The position numbers were made by a program, and so were the translations under genes. From assembly GCF_900109745.1 (NCBI RefSeq), contig NZ_FOAV01000003.1, positions 124,001-188,000 of the forward strand: a stretch of DNA of 64,000 bases. Reading direction: 5' to 3'. Below the pieces are notes generated by a model. The model made no database searches. It had not been told where the DNA came from and saw only the letters and a program-made list of their open reading frames with translations. The stretch is from Roseateles sp. YR242. GTDB lineage: Bacteria; Pseudomonadota; Gammaproteobacteria; Burkholderiales; Burkholderiaceae_C. Shown piece by piece: positions 17,047 through 26,659 of the stretch (the stretch's first letter is position 1; each line of letters starts with the position of its first letter).

Positions 17047-18630
17047 TCACGGGCGGCCGCCCACGATGCGGTTGCTGCGAGCCGCCAGACGTTTCAGGCT
17101 CAAGGCCACGCTGTCGGCCGAGGTGGCCGCCAGGGCGGTGGCACGTCCGGTGGTTGCACTGGCCGGCTTGGCGGGGCAGGTGCCAGTGGCGCGGTACTGC
17201 AAGGCAGCCGCCAGCATGCTCTCGCTGGTGTCGCCCAGTTGGTGCGAGAAGTCGTCCGTCATCGAGCAGCCCGGGACACCGGTGGCGCCACTGCCGCCCG
17301 CGACGAAACCGTCCGCATACTCGCCAAAGCCCTTGTTGTTGGTGCCCACGAATTCGATCGGGAAGTAGCTGTAGCCGCAGTTGTCCTTGCCGGTGAAGCC
17401 ATAAGGCTTGCCGCAGGTCGTGCCGCCCACCAGGACCACTTCCACATCCACACCGCGCAGGCCGTTGATGATGGCCTCACTCGCGGAGCAGGTGCCTTCC
17501 TGGGCCAGCACGTAGACGCGGCGCAGGTTCAGCACCGGCAACTGCTTTTCATCCGTGCACTTGCCGTTGGCCAGGATGCAGGAGGTGTCGTAGAACGGCG
17601 TGCGGGCGTCGCTGCTGTTGGTGTCGGACGTGCGGCGGCTGTTGTAGCGCAGCTGCTCGAACACCTTGCCGCTGGTGGGAGCGGCGCCAGCAATCATGTA
17701 GGCCAGTTCGCTGGCGATGTACAGGTAGCCACCACCGTTGTAGCGGATGTCCAGCACCAGCTCGGAGATGCCCTGGGTCTTGAAGTCCGTCACCGCGCTG
17801 ATCAGCTGCGCTTCCGACGTCGCGACGTGGTCATTGAAGACCATGTAGCCGACCTTGGCGCCGTCCGAGGCCGTGACCACTTGCTTCTGCAGCACCGGCG
17901 TCTTGGTGACATTGCCCGCCACGAAGGTGGGGCTGCGCGTCAGGCCGCTGTTGCTGGTGAGCACGAAGCGGTGGCTGATGGTGGCCTGTGAGGGGAACAG
18001 CGCTTCATTGAGCGTGTCCACACCGGACGAGGTGACGTCATCGGCGCCGACACCATCGGCGGTGACCAGCGTGTCACCACGCTGCACACCGGCCAGGGCG
18101 GCGGGGCTGTTCGGCTCCACGTAGGCTACGCGGATGTTGCGCGGCGGCAGCGAGGAGCCCAGATGCCATTCGATGCCGTAGCCCACCGCCACACCGGCGT
18201 CCGAAAGCGCGTTCCATTCGCGCGTGGGCATCACGAAGCTGAACTGGTCCTTGTACTTGCCGCTGGCGGTCCTGGCCGGCGTGAGCAAGGCGGTGAAGTA
18301 GGCTGCAAGCGCTGCGCCCACGTCGTTGCCGCTGAATTCGGCGGCGCTGGCGTTGACGCTGGGCACCTCGTCGCGCCACAGGTAAGCCTCGTCCATGTAG
18401 GCCCGTACCCAGCTCTTTTCCGTCGTCAGGCTGGCGGTCCGCAGGCTGGACGCCGCCTCGATGTTGTTCGCCGAGCATTGCTGCGCGTAGCCGCTGCTGG
18501 GATTGGAAGAAAAACCGCCACCAGCGTTGTCGGAGGAACCTCCGCCACCGCCGCAGGCTTGCAGCACAAAAATCGCCACCGCGCCGGACACAGCCAGGCG
18601 GGCGCGCCGCAGGATTGCGGTCTTGGTCAT
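17047..18630 (-). CDS. S41 family C-terminal-processing-type peptidase, lipoprotein
   Basis: The ATG at 18630 lies behind AGGGAGGATTTCG, a strong ribosome binding site. It opens a lipoprotein signal ending FVLQAC, with Cys26 followed by a Gly/Ser-rich linker. A PDZ-like segment (VEPNSPAALAGVQRGDTLV) precedes the S41 catalytic domain. The catalytic domain has SELVLDIRYNGGGY and the Ser-containing GTCSASEAIINGLRG, the expected nucleophile block; VVLVGGTTCGKPYG follows. It probably degrades or trims proteins in the periplasm, anchored to the membrane. The 527-residue length is usual for Burkholderiales lipoprotein relatives. Two extra cysteine-rich loops (CILANGKC and CGKPYGFTGKDNC) may form disulfides. 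Confidence 0.88.
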   Translation of the reverse strand: MTKTAILRRARLAVSGAVAIFVLQACGGGGGSSDNAGGGFSSNPSSGYAQQCSANNIEAASSLRTASLTTEKSWVRAYMDEAYLWRDEVPSVNASAAEFSGNDVGAALAAYFTALLTPARTASGKYKDQFSFVMPTREWNALSDAGVAVGYGIEWHLGSSLPPRNIRVAYVEPNSPAALAGVQRGDTLVTADGVGADDVTSSGVDTLNEALFPSQATISHRFVLTSNSGLTRSPTFVAGNVTKTPVLQKQVVTASDGAKVGYMVFNDHVATSEAQLISAVTDFKTQGISELVLDIRYNGGGYLYIASELAYMIAGAAPTSGKVFEQLRYNSRRTSDTNSSDARTPFYDTSCILANGKCTDEKQLPVLNLRRVYVLAQEGTCSASEAIINGLRGVDVEVVLVGGTTCGKPYGFTGKDNCGYSYFPIEFVGTNNKGFGEYADGFVAGGSGATGVPGCSMTDDFSHQLGDTSESMLAAALQYRATGTCPAKPASATTGRATALAATSADSVALSLKRLAARSNRIVGGRP

Positions 18631-18917
18631 CGAAATCCTCCCTCGGGAATGTGGCGCCTCGTTTGTATCAACTTGCCCACACGGGTTAACCAACTTGAAA
18701 TGGTGCGAGCGCGCTTTATAGCCCTAAATGGAGGTGGCTTACCTACTTAAACAATTGGTTCCAACTTTAGTGTGATTCCGTTTTCGCACAGCCACCGTGG
18801 GCGCATGGGGTGGCCCAGGCGCCGCCGTCGGCAAGCCGCTGAAGCGTGCGCGCAACAGTGGCGAGGGCGCCACGGCGATCGAGGCTTTCCGGTGGCTGGA
18901 GGCGGAGCGGCAATCGA
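18631..18917. other. Intergenic region with an AT-rich promoter stretch
   Basis: The 287-bp gap between the S41 gene start and the hydrolase gene end contains a distinctly AT-richer block at about 18660-18790, unusual in this GC-rich window. It probably carries the S41 promoter. I see no gene in it. Confidence 0.5.
18664..18693 (-). promoter_or_regulatory. Possible sigma-70 promoter of the S41 peptidase gene
   Basis: Read on the minus strand, TTGGTT is followed after 18 nt by GATACA, acceptable -35 and -10 elements about 35 nt before the ATG at 18630. The match is moderate and no experiment backs it. Confidence 0.35.
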
Positions 18918-20009
18918 TCAGCCCTGCTGCCAGCTGTCCTCGCCCTTCAACCCCTGCGGTGACCGAAGCCTGGCCATTGCAGCGGAATCGTCCAGGAGAT
19001 GCGCGCGCCACCAGTCGGTGGTGACGGACCGGATCACCGCCGCATGGTGGGCGGCGAGGGTCTGCGGCGCCTCCGGCCGGCGCCGCCCGGCCAGGCGCTG
19101 CCCCAGGCCCGCGCCCGGCTCCCCGTTGCCACCGAAGGTCATGTGGTCGGCACCTTCCAGCCAGAGTTGGGCTTTCGCCCCGGGCGGCAGGGTGTCGTAG
19201 ACGGCACGGCGGTAATTGCCGGAGCGCTCCTGGCCAAGGGGGTCGCCATCCAGGCTCCCGGTCAGGCAGAGCATGGGCCGTGTGATGGCCCGCAAGCCTT
19301 CCGGCGACACGCCCGCAGCCGGGCTGAAGGCGGTAAAGGCCTTGAACCGCGGCTCGGCCAGTTCCGCAGCCAGCCGCACCGGGAAGCGACGGCCCGCCAC
19401 TGCCAGGGTGGTGTGAGCGCCGAAGGAATGTCCGGACATGCCCAGGGCATCAGGCCGGATACGGGCCCACGCGGTGTCACGCGTTTGCTGCAGCTGCAGC
19501 AACTGTTCCACTGCAAAGCGCACATCGAGGCAGCGCGCCACCAGCTGTTCAACCGAGGCGGCGGCCTTCACCCCGCGCAGCCCACCGGCCCAGATGGCGC
19601 GATCGCTGCCAGCGTGCTGCAGATGCAGTGTGGCCATGCCGGCCGCTGCCCAGGCCTGGCCCCATTCGGTGCCGCCGTCGAGACTGCCACCCAGGCCGTG
19701 GGAGAAGATGATCAACGGAATCTGCCCCGCTGCGGCGGTGGATTCCGCCACTGCGGCTGAGCCGGTCGCGGGCGGCGTCGGCAGGCGCAGCCGCCAGGGC
19801 ACGTCGCGGCTGCGGCGGGCGTCGTGCCAGACGCCTTGGGTGACGCCCTGCGTGAGGCCCCCGCTGATGCCCGGGTTGATGCCCGCCTCGTCACTCACCG
19901 GCCGGGCAGGCAGCGCTTGCTCGGCCTGCGACGCCCCGGGCAGGCCCGCCAGGAGCGAAAAGAGCGGAACGGTGGTGGAGGCCAGGAAGGCACGGCGATG
20001 GATAGTCAT
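18918..20009 (-). CDS. Tat-exported alpha/beta hydrolase
   Basis: The protein begins MTIHRRAFLAST, a twin-arginine-type signal with cleavage near ASQA. The mature domain is an alpha/beta hydrolase. IIFSHGLGGSLDG holds the oxyanion-hole region, GMSGHSFGAHTTLAVAG contains the nucleophile Ser in G-H-S-F-G, and LCLTGSLDGDPLG is the likely acid region. WLEGADHMTFGGNG carries the likely catalytic His. The pattern resembles dienelactone hydrolase / PAF-acetylhydrolase-like enzymes, with no precise substrate. It is transcribed on the minus strand, 50 nt after the EamA gene, and may share its transcript. Confidence 0.8.
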   Translation of the reverse strand: MTIHRRAFLASTTVPLFSLLAGLPGASQAEQALPARPVSDEAGINPGISGGLTQGVTQGVWHDARRSRDVPWRLRLPTPPATGSAAVAESTAAAGQIPLIIFSHGLGGSLDGGTEWGQAWAAAGMATLHLQHAGSDRAIWAGGLRGVKAAASVEQLVARCLDVRFAVEQLLQLQQTRDTAWARIRPDALGMSGHSFGAHTTLAVAGRRFPVRLAAELAEPRFKAFTAFSPAAGVSPEGLRAITRPMLCLTGSLDGDPLGQERSGNYRRAVYDTLPPGAKAQLWLEGADHMTFGGNGEPGAGLGQRLAGRRRPEAPQTLAAHHAAVIRSVTTDWWRAHLLDDSAAMARLRSPQGLKGEDSWQQG

Positions 20010-20059
20010 GCCCCATTTTGCAAATGGTGTCGCCGCCTGTGGTTCGGCTTTACCGGGAT

Positions 20060-21040
20060 TTACTGTCGTGACGGGCCATCAGCGCTCTCCAACCGGGGGA
20101 CCGGCTTGAGGCGAAGCGCCCAGCAGACCCCGCCCACCAGCAGCAGCACACCGACCACCGACAGCGTTCTTGGCCACTCGCCCCGGAGCACCTGCGCGTA
20201 CACCAGCGCCGAGAGGGTCTCGAACACGATGAGCTGCCCCACCAGCGTGGTGGGCAGGCGTTGGCTGGCTTCGTTCCAGCAGAGGGTGCCCAGCCAGGAG
20301 GCAAACAGGCCAACCGCCAGCATCAGGCCCACATAGGCCCCGGGTCGGGGTCCGGCGGGCGTGGCAAAGTCTGCCGGCAGCACGGGCACGCCGGTCATCT
20401 GCAGCGCACCGATCGCCATGAAGGCCAGCACGGCCATTGGCAGGGTGACCAGCCCCTGCGCGGTGGCCCAGGCCCGTGGGCTGCGGCCGGTGTGGGTGCG
20501 CAGCCAGTCGGCATTGCGGATGGGGTACCAGGTCCAGCAGGCCACGGCGACCAGGGCGAGCACGGCGCCTTGCACATAGCGGGCCATGTCGGCCGCCGCC
20601 ACGCCCGCCCGTTCCACCTGGTTCACGCAGGCGATGCCGGCCGCAATCAGCATCAGCGCGGGGGTGAGTTGGCGCCAGCGGTAATGGCCGTCACGCGCGG
20701 CATTGCGCTGGTTGGAGCACAGTGCAATCACCACGGGCAAGGTGCCGATCAGCATGGTGGGTAACGGGCCGCCCGCACGCTGGATGGCGGCAGAGAGCGT
20801 CAGGTAGTACAGGAAGTTGCCGATGGCACTGAGGCGGCAGGCGGACCACCAGTCCGCACGGGTCAGGCGCCCCAGCTCCCGCCGGTCGAGCAGGGCCAGG
20901 GGGACGGCGATGAGGCCAAAGGCCAGGTAGCGCCCGGCGGTGAGCAGGGCGGCGGGATAGTCGGGCAGCAGCAGCGGTGCGACGAAGACCAGGCCCCACA
21001 TCAGGCCGGCCGCGAGGGCAAAAAGCAATCCAGTCCACAT
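20060..21040 (-). CDS. EamA/DMT family transporter
   Basis: This 326-residue protein has about ten hydrophobic segments arranged as two EamA repeats. The N-terminus LFALAAGLMWGLVFVAPLLL and the later ASWLGTLCWNEASQRLPTTL are typical of drug/metabolite transporters. The substrate is unknown. It starts 21 nt after the stop of the AraC-family gene on the same strand, so the two form an operon. An AraC regulator paired with an exporter suggests export of the effector that the regulator senses, possibly an amino acid or small acid; this is inference from context. Confidence 0.85.
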   Translation of the reverse strand: MWTGLLFALAAGLMWGLVFVAPLLLPDYPAALLTAGRYLAFGLIAVPLALLDRRELGRLTRADWWSACRLSAIGNFLYYLTLSAAIQRAGGPLPTMLIGTLPVVIALCSNQRNAARDGHYRWRQLTPALMLIAAGIACVNQVERAGVAAADMARYVQGAVLALVAVACWTWYPIRNADWLRTHTGRSPRAWATAQGLVTLPMAVLAFMAIGALQMTGVPVLPADFATPAGPRPGAYVGLMLAVGLFASWLGTLCWNEASQRLPTTLVGQLIVFETLSALVYAQVLRGEWPRTLSVVGVLLLVGGVCWALRLKPVPRLESADGPSRQ

Positions 21041-21061
21041 GGTCGGCAGTGTGCCCGCACC

Positions 21062-21889
21062 TCAGGTGCGTCGTCTTGTACCCAATTGCTGCTGGTAGCG
21101 GGCCGGGGTGACGCCATAGCGGCGAGCGAAGCTTCTGGTGAGATGGGCCTGGTCCGTCAGGCCCACGTCGGCGGCGACCTGGGCCGGGGCCTCGCCGCGG
21201 GACAGCAGCCGCTTGGCCTCGTTCAGGCGGAAGGCCATCAGGGCCTGTTGCGGTGTGGCGTGATGCTGGGCCTTGAAGCTGCGCAGGAAGTGGAAAGGGC
21301 TCAGGCCGGCGACGGCGGCCAGGGTGTCGGTGTCCAGCGACTGGTCCAGGTGGGCCCGCATGTAATCGATCACGCCTTGGAAGCGCGGTGCGGCGCCGTC
21401 CGCCTGTTGGGGCGCGCGGTGGGCATGGCGGCTGAGGCTCTGCACCAGGTCCAGCAGTGCGCTGTCGAACGCCAGCGGCTCGCGGGCCTGCCACAGGGTG
21501 GCGATCAAGCCGGCGGCACGGGTGGCCGCAGCCGCATCAAAGGCCACTGCGGCATCAAAACGCCAGGCCGGACCGCCATACAAGCGGCTCAGCAAGGTCT
21601 CGTCCAGGTAGACCATGCGGTAACCCCAGGCCTGCGCCGTGGCGGCCTCGCCGGTGTGGATGTCTTCCGGGTTCATCAGCATCAGCGTGGCGCTGGGGGC
21701 CAGGTGTTCGCCCCCACGCCAGCGGAAGCGCCCCACGCCCTCGGTGATGGCACCCAGGCCATAAGCCTCATGGGTGTGCGGCTCGAAGCTGTGCCGGAGG
21801 ATATGGGCGTGATACAGCTCTACCCCAGCGCGATGGGCGGGGCGGCGGTACTGGGCCTGGTCTTCGGCGTGCTCGAATGCGAGGGGCAT
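21062..21889 (-). CDS. AraC family regulator with N-terminal cupin sensor
   Basis: The 275-residue protein has an N-terminal AraC-type cupin (HSFEPHTHEAYGLGAITEGVG, then LMLMNPEDIHTGE) and a C-terminal two-helix-turn-helix AraC domain. The first HTH falls in SLDTDTLAAVAGLSPFHFLR and the second in APAQVAADVGLTDQAHLT, with RRYGVTPARYQQ closing the domain. This layout suits an activator that binds a small effector in the cupin. It is the first gene of an operon with the EamA transporter 21 nt downstream, and probably controls it. Confidence 0.88.
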   Translation of the reverse strand: MPLAFEHAEDQAQYRRPAHRAGVELYHAHILRHSFEPHTHEAYGLGAITEGVGRFRWRGGEHLAPSATLMLMNPEDIHTGEAATAQAWGYRMVYLDETLLSRLYGGPAWRFDAAVAFDAAAATRAAGLIATLWQAREPLAFDSALLDLVQSLSRHAHRAPQQADGAAPRFQGVIDYMRAHLDQSLDTDTLAAVAGLSPFHFLRSFKAQHHATPQQALMAFRLNEAKRLLSRGEAPAQVAADVGLTDQAHLTRSFARRYGVTPARYQQQLGTRRRT

Positions 21890-21922
21890 GACGCTAGTCT
21901 AGGCGCTGGCCGGCAACAAGCC

Positions 21923-22951
21923 CTAAAGCATCCCCGGCGTCATCCCCGTCCATCGCCGGAAGGAACGGCGGAAGTTGCTCTTGTCGTGGAAGCCAAGCGA
22001 GCGCGCCACGGCGTCACCACGTTGGCCGTGCAGGGCCATGAGATAGAGCGCCGCATGCGCACGGGCCTGATCCAGTTGGGCTTGGTAGTGGGTGCCCAGT
22101 TGGGCCAGCTGGCGCTTCAGCGTCGCAGGGCTCATGTTGAACCTGCGCGCGCTACCGTCCAGGGTCGGCGGCCCACCGAGGTCAGCGACCAGGTGGTCAT
22201 AGAGCACCGCCAATTGTCCGCGCCACAGCGCCTGCGGATCCGCGCCCTGGGCCAATGCGTTGGCCGCCATGGCGGAGGGGCGCGCGGCGGCCGGCCAGGG
22301 CCGCAAGGCCTCGGACAGCGGCAGACGCATGGCATCGACCTGGCAGCCGAACTGCAGGTCGGTGCCGAGGTAGGCCGCGTGTCGTGACAGCTCCCGGGGC
22401 CGGGTCCGGTTGAAGCTGAAGGTCCAGCGCAGCGGCTGCCCGCCCAGCCATTGCGCCATGGCCGTGACCGCGCTCATCTGCATGTCCACCAGCAGCGGTT
22501 GCAGCGGTGCGGGCGCGCCACAGGCCTCCGTCCAGATCAGCAGGAGTTCGTCGCCCGTCTCCAGCAGACGCGGCGTCAGCAGCGGCGACAGCCGGGCCGC
22601 GTAGGCGCACAGCACCCGCAAGGCATGACGGAGGTCGGGCGCCTGCTGCAGTGCCTGGCTGGCCAGACCATAGTGCCCGGGCAGGCTCAGCTGGCCCAGC
22701 ACAAAACCCACGTCGCTGGCGTGCACCTGGAGCGCGGCCAGCATGGAGAGGAGTTGACGCGGCGTCAGCAGTTGGCCGGCCGCAATGCCCAGCGGCGCCA
22801 GCCATTCGTGGGCACCCAGCCCGCGGCTGTGCGCAAACTCTGCAAGCAACGCCCCCTGGTAGGCCCAGGGGATGAAGGCCGTGTCGGCGCCATAGTGCGC
22901 GGGCATGCCTGCGGGCAGGCTCTGGCGCAGCAAGGCCAGGGCGTCGCTCAC
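21923..22951 (-). CDS. AraC family regulator with arabinose-binding-like N domain
   Basis: This 342-residue regulator has the long N-terminal domain of the OruR/ArgR-type AraC group (helical, ~200 residues, with FSFNRTRPRELSRHAAYLG). The C-terminal HTH pair includes ATLKRQLAQLGTHYQ and GDAVARSLGFHDKSNFRRSF, ending WTGMTPGML. The start ATG overlaps the stop of the upstream membrane GGDEF-like gene (ATGA), so the two are co-translated. The effector is not predictable. It differs clearly in domain plan from the neighbouring AraC gene at 21062-21889, so the two are not a recent duplication. Confidence 0.85.
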   Translation of the reverse strand: MSDALALLRQSLPAGMPAHYGADTAFIPWAYQGALLAEFAHSRGLGAHEWLAPLGIAAGQLLTPRQLLSMLAALQVHASDVGFVLGQLSLPGHYGLASQALQQAPDLRHALRVLCAYAARLSPLLTPRLLETGDELLLIWTEACGAPAPLQPLLVDMQMSAVTAMAQWLGGQPLRWTFSFNRTRPRELSRHAAYLGTDLQFGCQVDAMRLPLSEALRPWPAAARPSAMAANALAQGADPQALWRGQLAVLYDHLVADLGGPPTLDGSARRFNMSPATLKRQLAQLGTHYQAQLDQARAHAALYLMALHGQRGDAVARSLGFHDKSNFRRSFRRWTGMTPGML

Positions 22952-23877
22952 CGCAACTGCTCCACCAGGCGGAGCAATTGGGTTTCCGCATCCAGGTGAT
23001 CGTCCAGGCGCGTGTGGGCCATGCGTGCCTGCAGTCGCGCACGGGTCTGGCCGTCAGTGCAGGGATGCACGTGGGCACTCATGGCCGCCAGCAGATCGCC
23101 TGGCATCGCTCGATCAGCACCAGGCAGCAACGCCACAAAGCGATCTGCGGCATAACGGCATAACAAATCGCCTGGGCGCAGTTGCAGCAGCAGCAAGGGG
23201 CCGGTGGCCTGCAGCAGCCGGTCCGCCTCCGCGAGCCCATGCTGGCGGGAGAGTGCGGCCAGGTCAGACCAGCCCAGCATCACCAGGGTGGCGGGCTCCG
23301 CGCGGCGCTGCTGCCAGCGCAGTTGGTCCAGCAGGTAGGCACCATCGCCCAGCTGCGTGAGGCGGTCGATCTGGTCATGCTCCCGGTAGGCCCGCTCGCG
23401 GCCGCAGCGCAGCGCATTGAGGGCGAGCTGCTCCTGCCGCCACAGATGCAGGCCCCAGGTCAGGCCCATCATGCCGATCAGATGGAAGCTGGATTCCATG
23501 CCGAGCAGCAGCGTGAACTCACGCGGGAATTTCCAGAACTCGTCCATGAGGTCCGCCCAGCCGCCCAGCAGCATGCCGGACAGGCCCAGGCACAACCAGG
23601 TGGTGACCCGCCCGGCTGGCCGGCTGGCGCGCAACTGCATCAGCCACAGCGACAACATGGCCACCACCAGGCTCTCGCTGAGAATGTCGATCCAGCGCCA
23701 GAGTTCGGTCGGCTTGGCGGCCGCCCACCAGGCAAACAGCCAGGTGATGCCGCACATCATCAGCATCAGCGCATGACCAAAATGACGCGATCCCGCCACG
23801 GGGGCGAGCACCAGCGGCGGGCGGGGCAACACGAGTTTCATGGCGCGCCATGCTAGGAAGGGTTTGTGACAGTTCAT
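22948..23877 (-). CDS. Membrane protein with degenerate GGDEF-like domain
   Basis: The ATG at 23877 is preceded by GGAGG at good spacing. Residues ~25-160 hold five or six hydrophobic segments (MLMMCGITWLFAWW, LTTWLCLGLSG-like helices, FHLIGMMGLTWGLHLW). The rest resembles a GGDEF domain: IDRLTQLGDGAYLLDQL stands for the usual D-x-L-T-x-L-x-N start, and CRYAADRFVALLPG stands where RYGGDEF should be. With AADRF in place of GGDEF it should not make c-di-GMP; it could bind nucleotide or only partner proteins. It is the first gene of an operon with the AraC regulator, hinting at a membrane signal passed to transcription. Confidence 0.75.
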   Translation of the reverse strand: MNCHKPFLAWRAMKLVLPRPPLVLAPVAGSRHFGHALMLMMCGITWLFAWWAAAKPTELWRWIDILSESLVVAMLSLWLMQLRASRPAGRVTTWLCLGLSGMLLGGWADLMDEFWKFPREFTLLLGMESSFHLIGMMGLTWGLHLWRQEQLALNALRCGRERAYREHDQIDRLTQLGDGAYLLDQLRWQQRRAEPATLVMLGWSDLAALSRQHGLAEADRLLQATGPLLLLQLRPGDLLCRYAADRFVALLPGADRAMPGDLLAAMSAHVHPCTDGQTRARLQARMAHTRLDDHLDAETQLLRLVEQLR

Positions 23878-24029
23878 GGCGGCCCGCCTCCAGGGGGTGC
23901 AAACAGCTCACGGCGCGGGGCGCCATGCGCTGCCCGGCAGGCCTGTTGGCGCGGAAGCCGCACTGTCACGCAAGCGCCATGCGGGCTTCCCAAGATGCGC
24001 AGCCATTGCTGACTCACTCACCACCCACC

Positions 24030-26648
24030 ATGCGCACCCCGCCCCGCCCTACCCTCCTCGCCCTGTGCCTCTCCAGCCTGTGGGTGCCCCATGCACTGGC
24101 GCAGCAAGCTGCCCTCGCCACCCCAATGGCCCCGGCCACGGCGGCCGCGGCCCCCCAGGCTGGCGCCTCCAGGCCGGCGGCAGCCACTGATGCCAAGGCC
24201 CAGACCGACAGCAGGGCCCTCACCCGCGACGCCAGCCCGCAGAAGCTGGACACCGTGGTGACCTTGGGCCAGGCGGCAGCGCTTCGCTCAGCCGTGGACA
24301 AGCAGGCCGCTGCCACCGGCATCATCAACGTGGTCCATGCCGACGGCATCGGCCAGTTGCCGGACAACAATGCCGCCGAGGCACTGGCCCGCCTGCCGGG
24401 TGTCTCCGTGGAGCGCGACCAGGGTGAGGGCCGCTTCATCCGGGTGCGTGGCCTGGGTCCGGACTACAACACCGTCACCATCAACGGTGCCGTGGCGCCT
24501 GCCTCGCAATCCGACAAGCGGGCCCCCGGACTGGACCTGGTGCCCTCCGGCCTGATCCGCTCCCTGGAAGTCGACAAGACGCTCACACCGGACCAGGACG
24601 CCAACTCCCTCGGCGGCACCGTCACCGTGCGCACCCTCAGCGCCTTTGACCAACCCGGCCGCCTGTTCACCGTGGAAGCCGGCGGCAACTACGACGCCAA
24701 TGCCGGCAAGACCCGCCCGCGCGGCTCCGTGGCCTTTGCAGACCGCTTTGCTGGCGGCACGGTGGGCCTGGCCGTGGCCGTCTCGGCCGACCAGCGCCGC
24801 TTCGCCAGCGACAACGTCGAGACCGGTGGCGACTGGAACGACGGCAAGCTCAACAGCTTTGAACTGCGCCGCTACGAGATCACCCGCGAGCGTGTGGGCG
24901 CCGCCTTGAACCTGGACTACCGCCCGGATGCCGCCCACCTCTTCTACCTGCGCAGCTTCAGCAGCCGCTTCACCGACCAGGAAAACCGCCAATCGATGGC
25001 CGTGGAGTTCGATGAAGCCCTGGCACCCGGCGAGACCGGCGACGGTACGGTGAGCCGCGGGCTCAAGCAGCGCAAGGAGGTCAACAAGTCCTCCGCCGTG
25101 GTGCTGGGGACCGAACTGACCCAGGGCGCCTGGAAGGCCTGGGCGGAAGTGGGAGCCGGCCGCGCCAGCGAGAACAAGCCCGACACGCTGAGCTCCTCCT
25201 CGTTCACCGCGGACTTCTCCGGCCTGGGCTACACCAGCACCGTGCGCCCCATGCCCACCGCCGTGGAAGGCCTGAACGACGCCAGCAACTACCGCTTCAA
25301 CAAGGCCAAGATCGAGCAGAGCCACGCCACCGACCAGGTGCGCCACGCCAAGGTGGACCTGCAGCGTGAATTCGACGTGGCGGGCTGGGACCTGGACCTC
25401 AAGGGCGGCCTGAAGGCCACCCGCCGCGACAAGGACAACGCCCAGGAGGTGTTTGCCCCCAGCGCCAAGGCCCTGGGCAAGTCGCCCTACAGCCTGACGG
25501 CCGCGCAGCTCAACCTGGGCAACTTCCTCAGCGGCGCCAACGTGAGTTACCCGTGGGCCAGCTTCGGCCCCGGCATCGATGCGTCCAAGCTGCGCACGCT
25601 GTATGGCAACTCGCTGGAGGCCTTCCGCGACGACGTGGATTCCGAGGTCAACGACTACGCCATGAAGGAGCGCACAGACGCCGGGTATGTGCAGGCCACG
25701 TTTGAACAGGGCGGCACGCAGTGGATTGCCGGCGTGCGTGGCGAGCGTGTGCGCTTCGAGGCCAACGGGGTGTCGTCGGTGGATGAGACCCTGAGCCCCA
25801 CCCACACCACCAACAGCACCCACCGCTGGTTGCCCGCCCTGCTGCTGCGCCAGCAGTTGGGCGCGGAGACGGTGTTGCGCGCCGCTGTCACGCATTCGAT
25901 GGTGCGGCCGTCGTTCGACCAGTTGAGCCCCGGCCTGACGGTAGATGGCGACGAAGCCACGCTGGGCAACCCCCTGCTCAAGCCGCTGCGATCGCGCAAC
26001 CTGGACCTGGGCGTGGAACGCCGCCTGGGCCGTGATGGTGCGGTATCCGCCTACGTCTTCCACAAGCAGATCCGCAATTTCGCATTCCAGACGGACATCG
26101 CCGGTACCGCCGGCTGGGAGGACTTCAGCCATGTGGAGACCTTCGCCAATGGCGGCAACGCCACCGTGCGGGGTCTGGAGCTTTCCTGGAGCCAGGCGCT
26201 GAGCACTTTGCCGGCGCCGTGGAATGGCTTGGTGGTGGGGGCAAACGGCAGCTTCGTCCGTTCTCGGGCCACCATCGGCGCGTATGACGATGGGGTGTAT
26301 GCCTCGCGCCGCATCGCGCTGCCCAGCCAGTCGGACCGCAGCATCAACCTGAGCCTAGTTTGGGAGTCCCCCGCCTTTGCCGCACGCCTGGCGCTCAACC
26401 ACAAGTCGCCCTACCTGCTGGAAGTGGGTGACGTGCTGGACGCCACGCAGGACCGCCGCGTGGACACGCAGAACCAGCTGGACGCCTCCATGCGCATCCG
26501 CCTCGCCAAGGGGCTGGACCTGAACCTGGAAGCGCTCAACCTCGGCAACGAGCGTTATTACGTCTATCAGGGCGACAAGGCCCACAACGTGCAGTACGAG
26601 CGTTATGGCCGCGCGTACAAGGTCAGCCTGAAGCTGGCGATGTTCTGA
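24030..26648 (+). CDS. TonB-dependent outer membrane receptor, probably for phytate
   Basis: ATG 24030 opens a clear signal peptide (MRTPPRPTLLALCLSSLW... HALAQ) and gives 872 residues. The plug domain includes NNAAEALARLPGVSVERD, RFIRVRGLGPDYNTVTINGA and NSLGGTVTVRT, as in the TIGR01782-type (Xanthomonas/Caulobacter) receptors. The barrel follows and ends in a C-terminal aromatic residue (KLAMF), as expected for outer-membrane insertion. A beta-propeller phytase gene begins 11 nt after the stop, with its own ribosome binding site. Receptor-phytase pairs are known in proteobacteria, so uptake of phytate or its products is the best role, though the ligand is not shown by sequence. Confidence 0.9.
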   Translation: MRTPPRPTLLALCLSSLWVPHALAQQAALATPMAPATAAAAPQAGASRPAAATDAKAQTDSRALTRDASPQKLDTVVTLGQAAALRSAVDKQAAATGIINVVHADGIGQLPDNNAAEALARLPGVSVERDQGEGRFIRVRGLGPDYNTVTINGAVAPASQSDKRAPGLDLVPSGLIRSLEVDKTLTPDQDANSLGGTVTVRTLSAFDQPGRLFTVEAGGNYDANAGKTRPRGSVAFADRFAGGTVGLAVAVSADQRRFASDNVETGGDWNDGKLNSFELRRYEITRERVGAALNLDYRPDAAHLFYLRSFSSRFTDQENRQSMAVEFDEALAPGETGDGTVSRGLKQRKEVNKSSAVVLGTELTQGAWKAWAEVGAGRASENKPDTLSSSSFTADFSGLGYTSTVRPMPTAVEGLNDASNYRFNKAKIEQSHATDQVRHAKVDLQREFDVAGWDLDLKGGLKATRRDKDNAQEVFAPSAKALGKSPYSLTAAQLNLGNFLSGANVSYPWASFGPGIDASKLRTLYGNSLEAFRDDVDSEVNDYAMKERTDAGYVQATFEQGGTQWIAGVRGERVRFEANGVSSVDETLSPTHTTNSTHRWLPALLLRQQLGAETVLRAAVTHSMVRPSFDQLSPGLTVDGDEATLGNPLLKPLRSRNLDLGVERRLGRDGAVSAYVFHKQIRNFAFQTDIAGTAGWEDFSHVETFANGGNATVRGLELSWSQALSTLPAPWNGLVVGANGSFVRSRATIGAYDDGVYASRRIALPSQSDRSINLSLVWESPAFAARLALNHKSPYLLEVGDVLDATQDRRVDTQNQLDASMRIRLAKGLDLNLEALNLGNERYYVYQGDKAHNVQYERYGRAYKVSLKLAMF

Positions 26649-26659
26649 AGGAGCGCCCC

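Noticed and set aside
24288-26132. A 614-residue minus-strand frame
   Set aside because: It is the antisense of the TonB receptor, with no family-like sequence.
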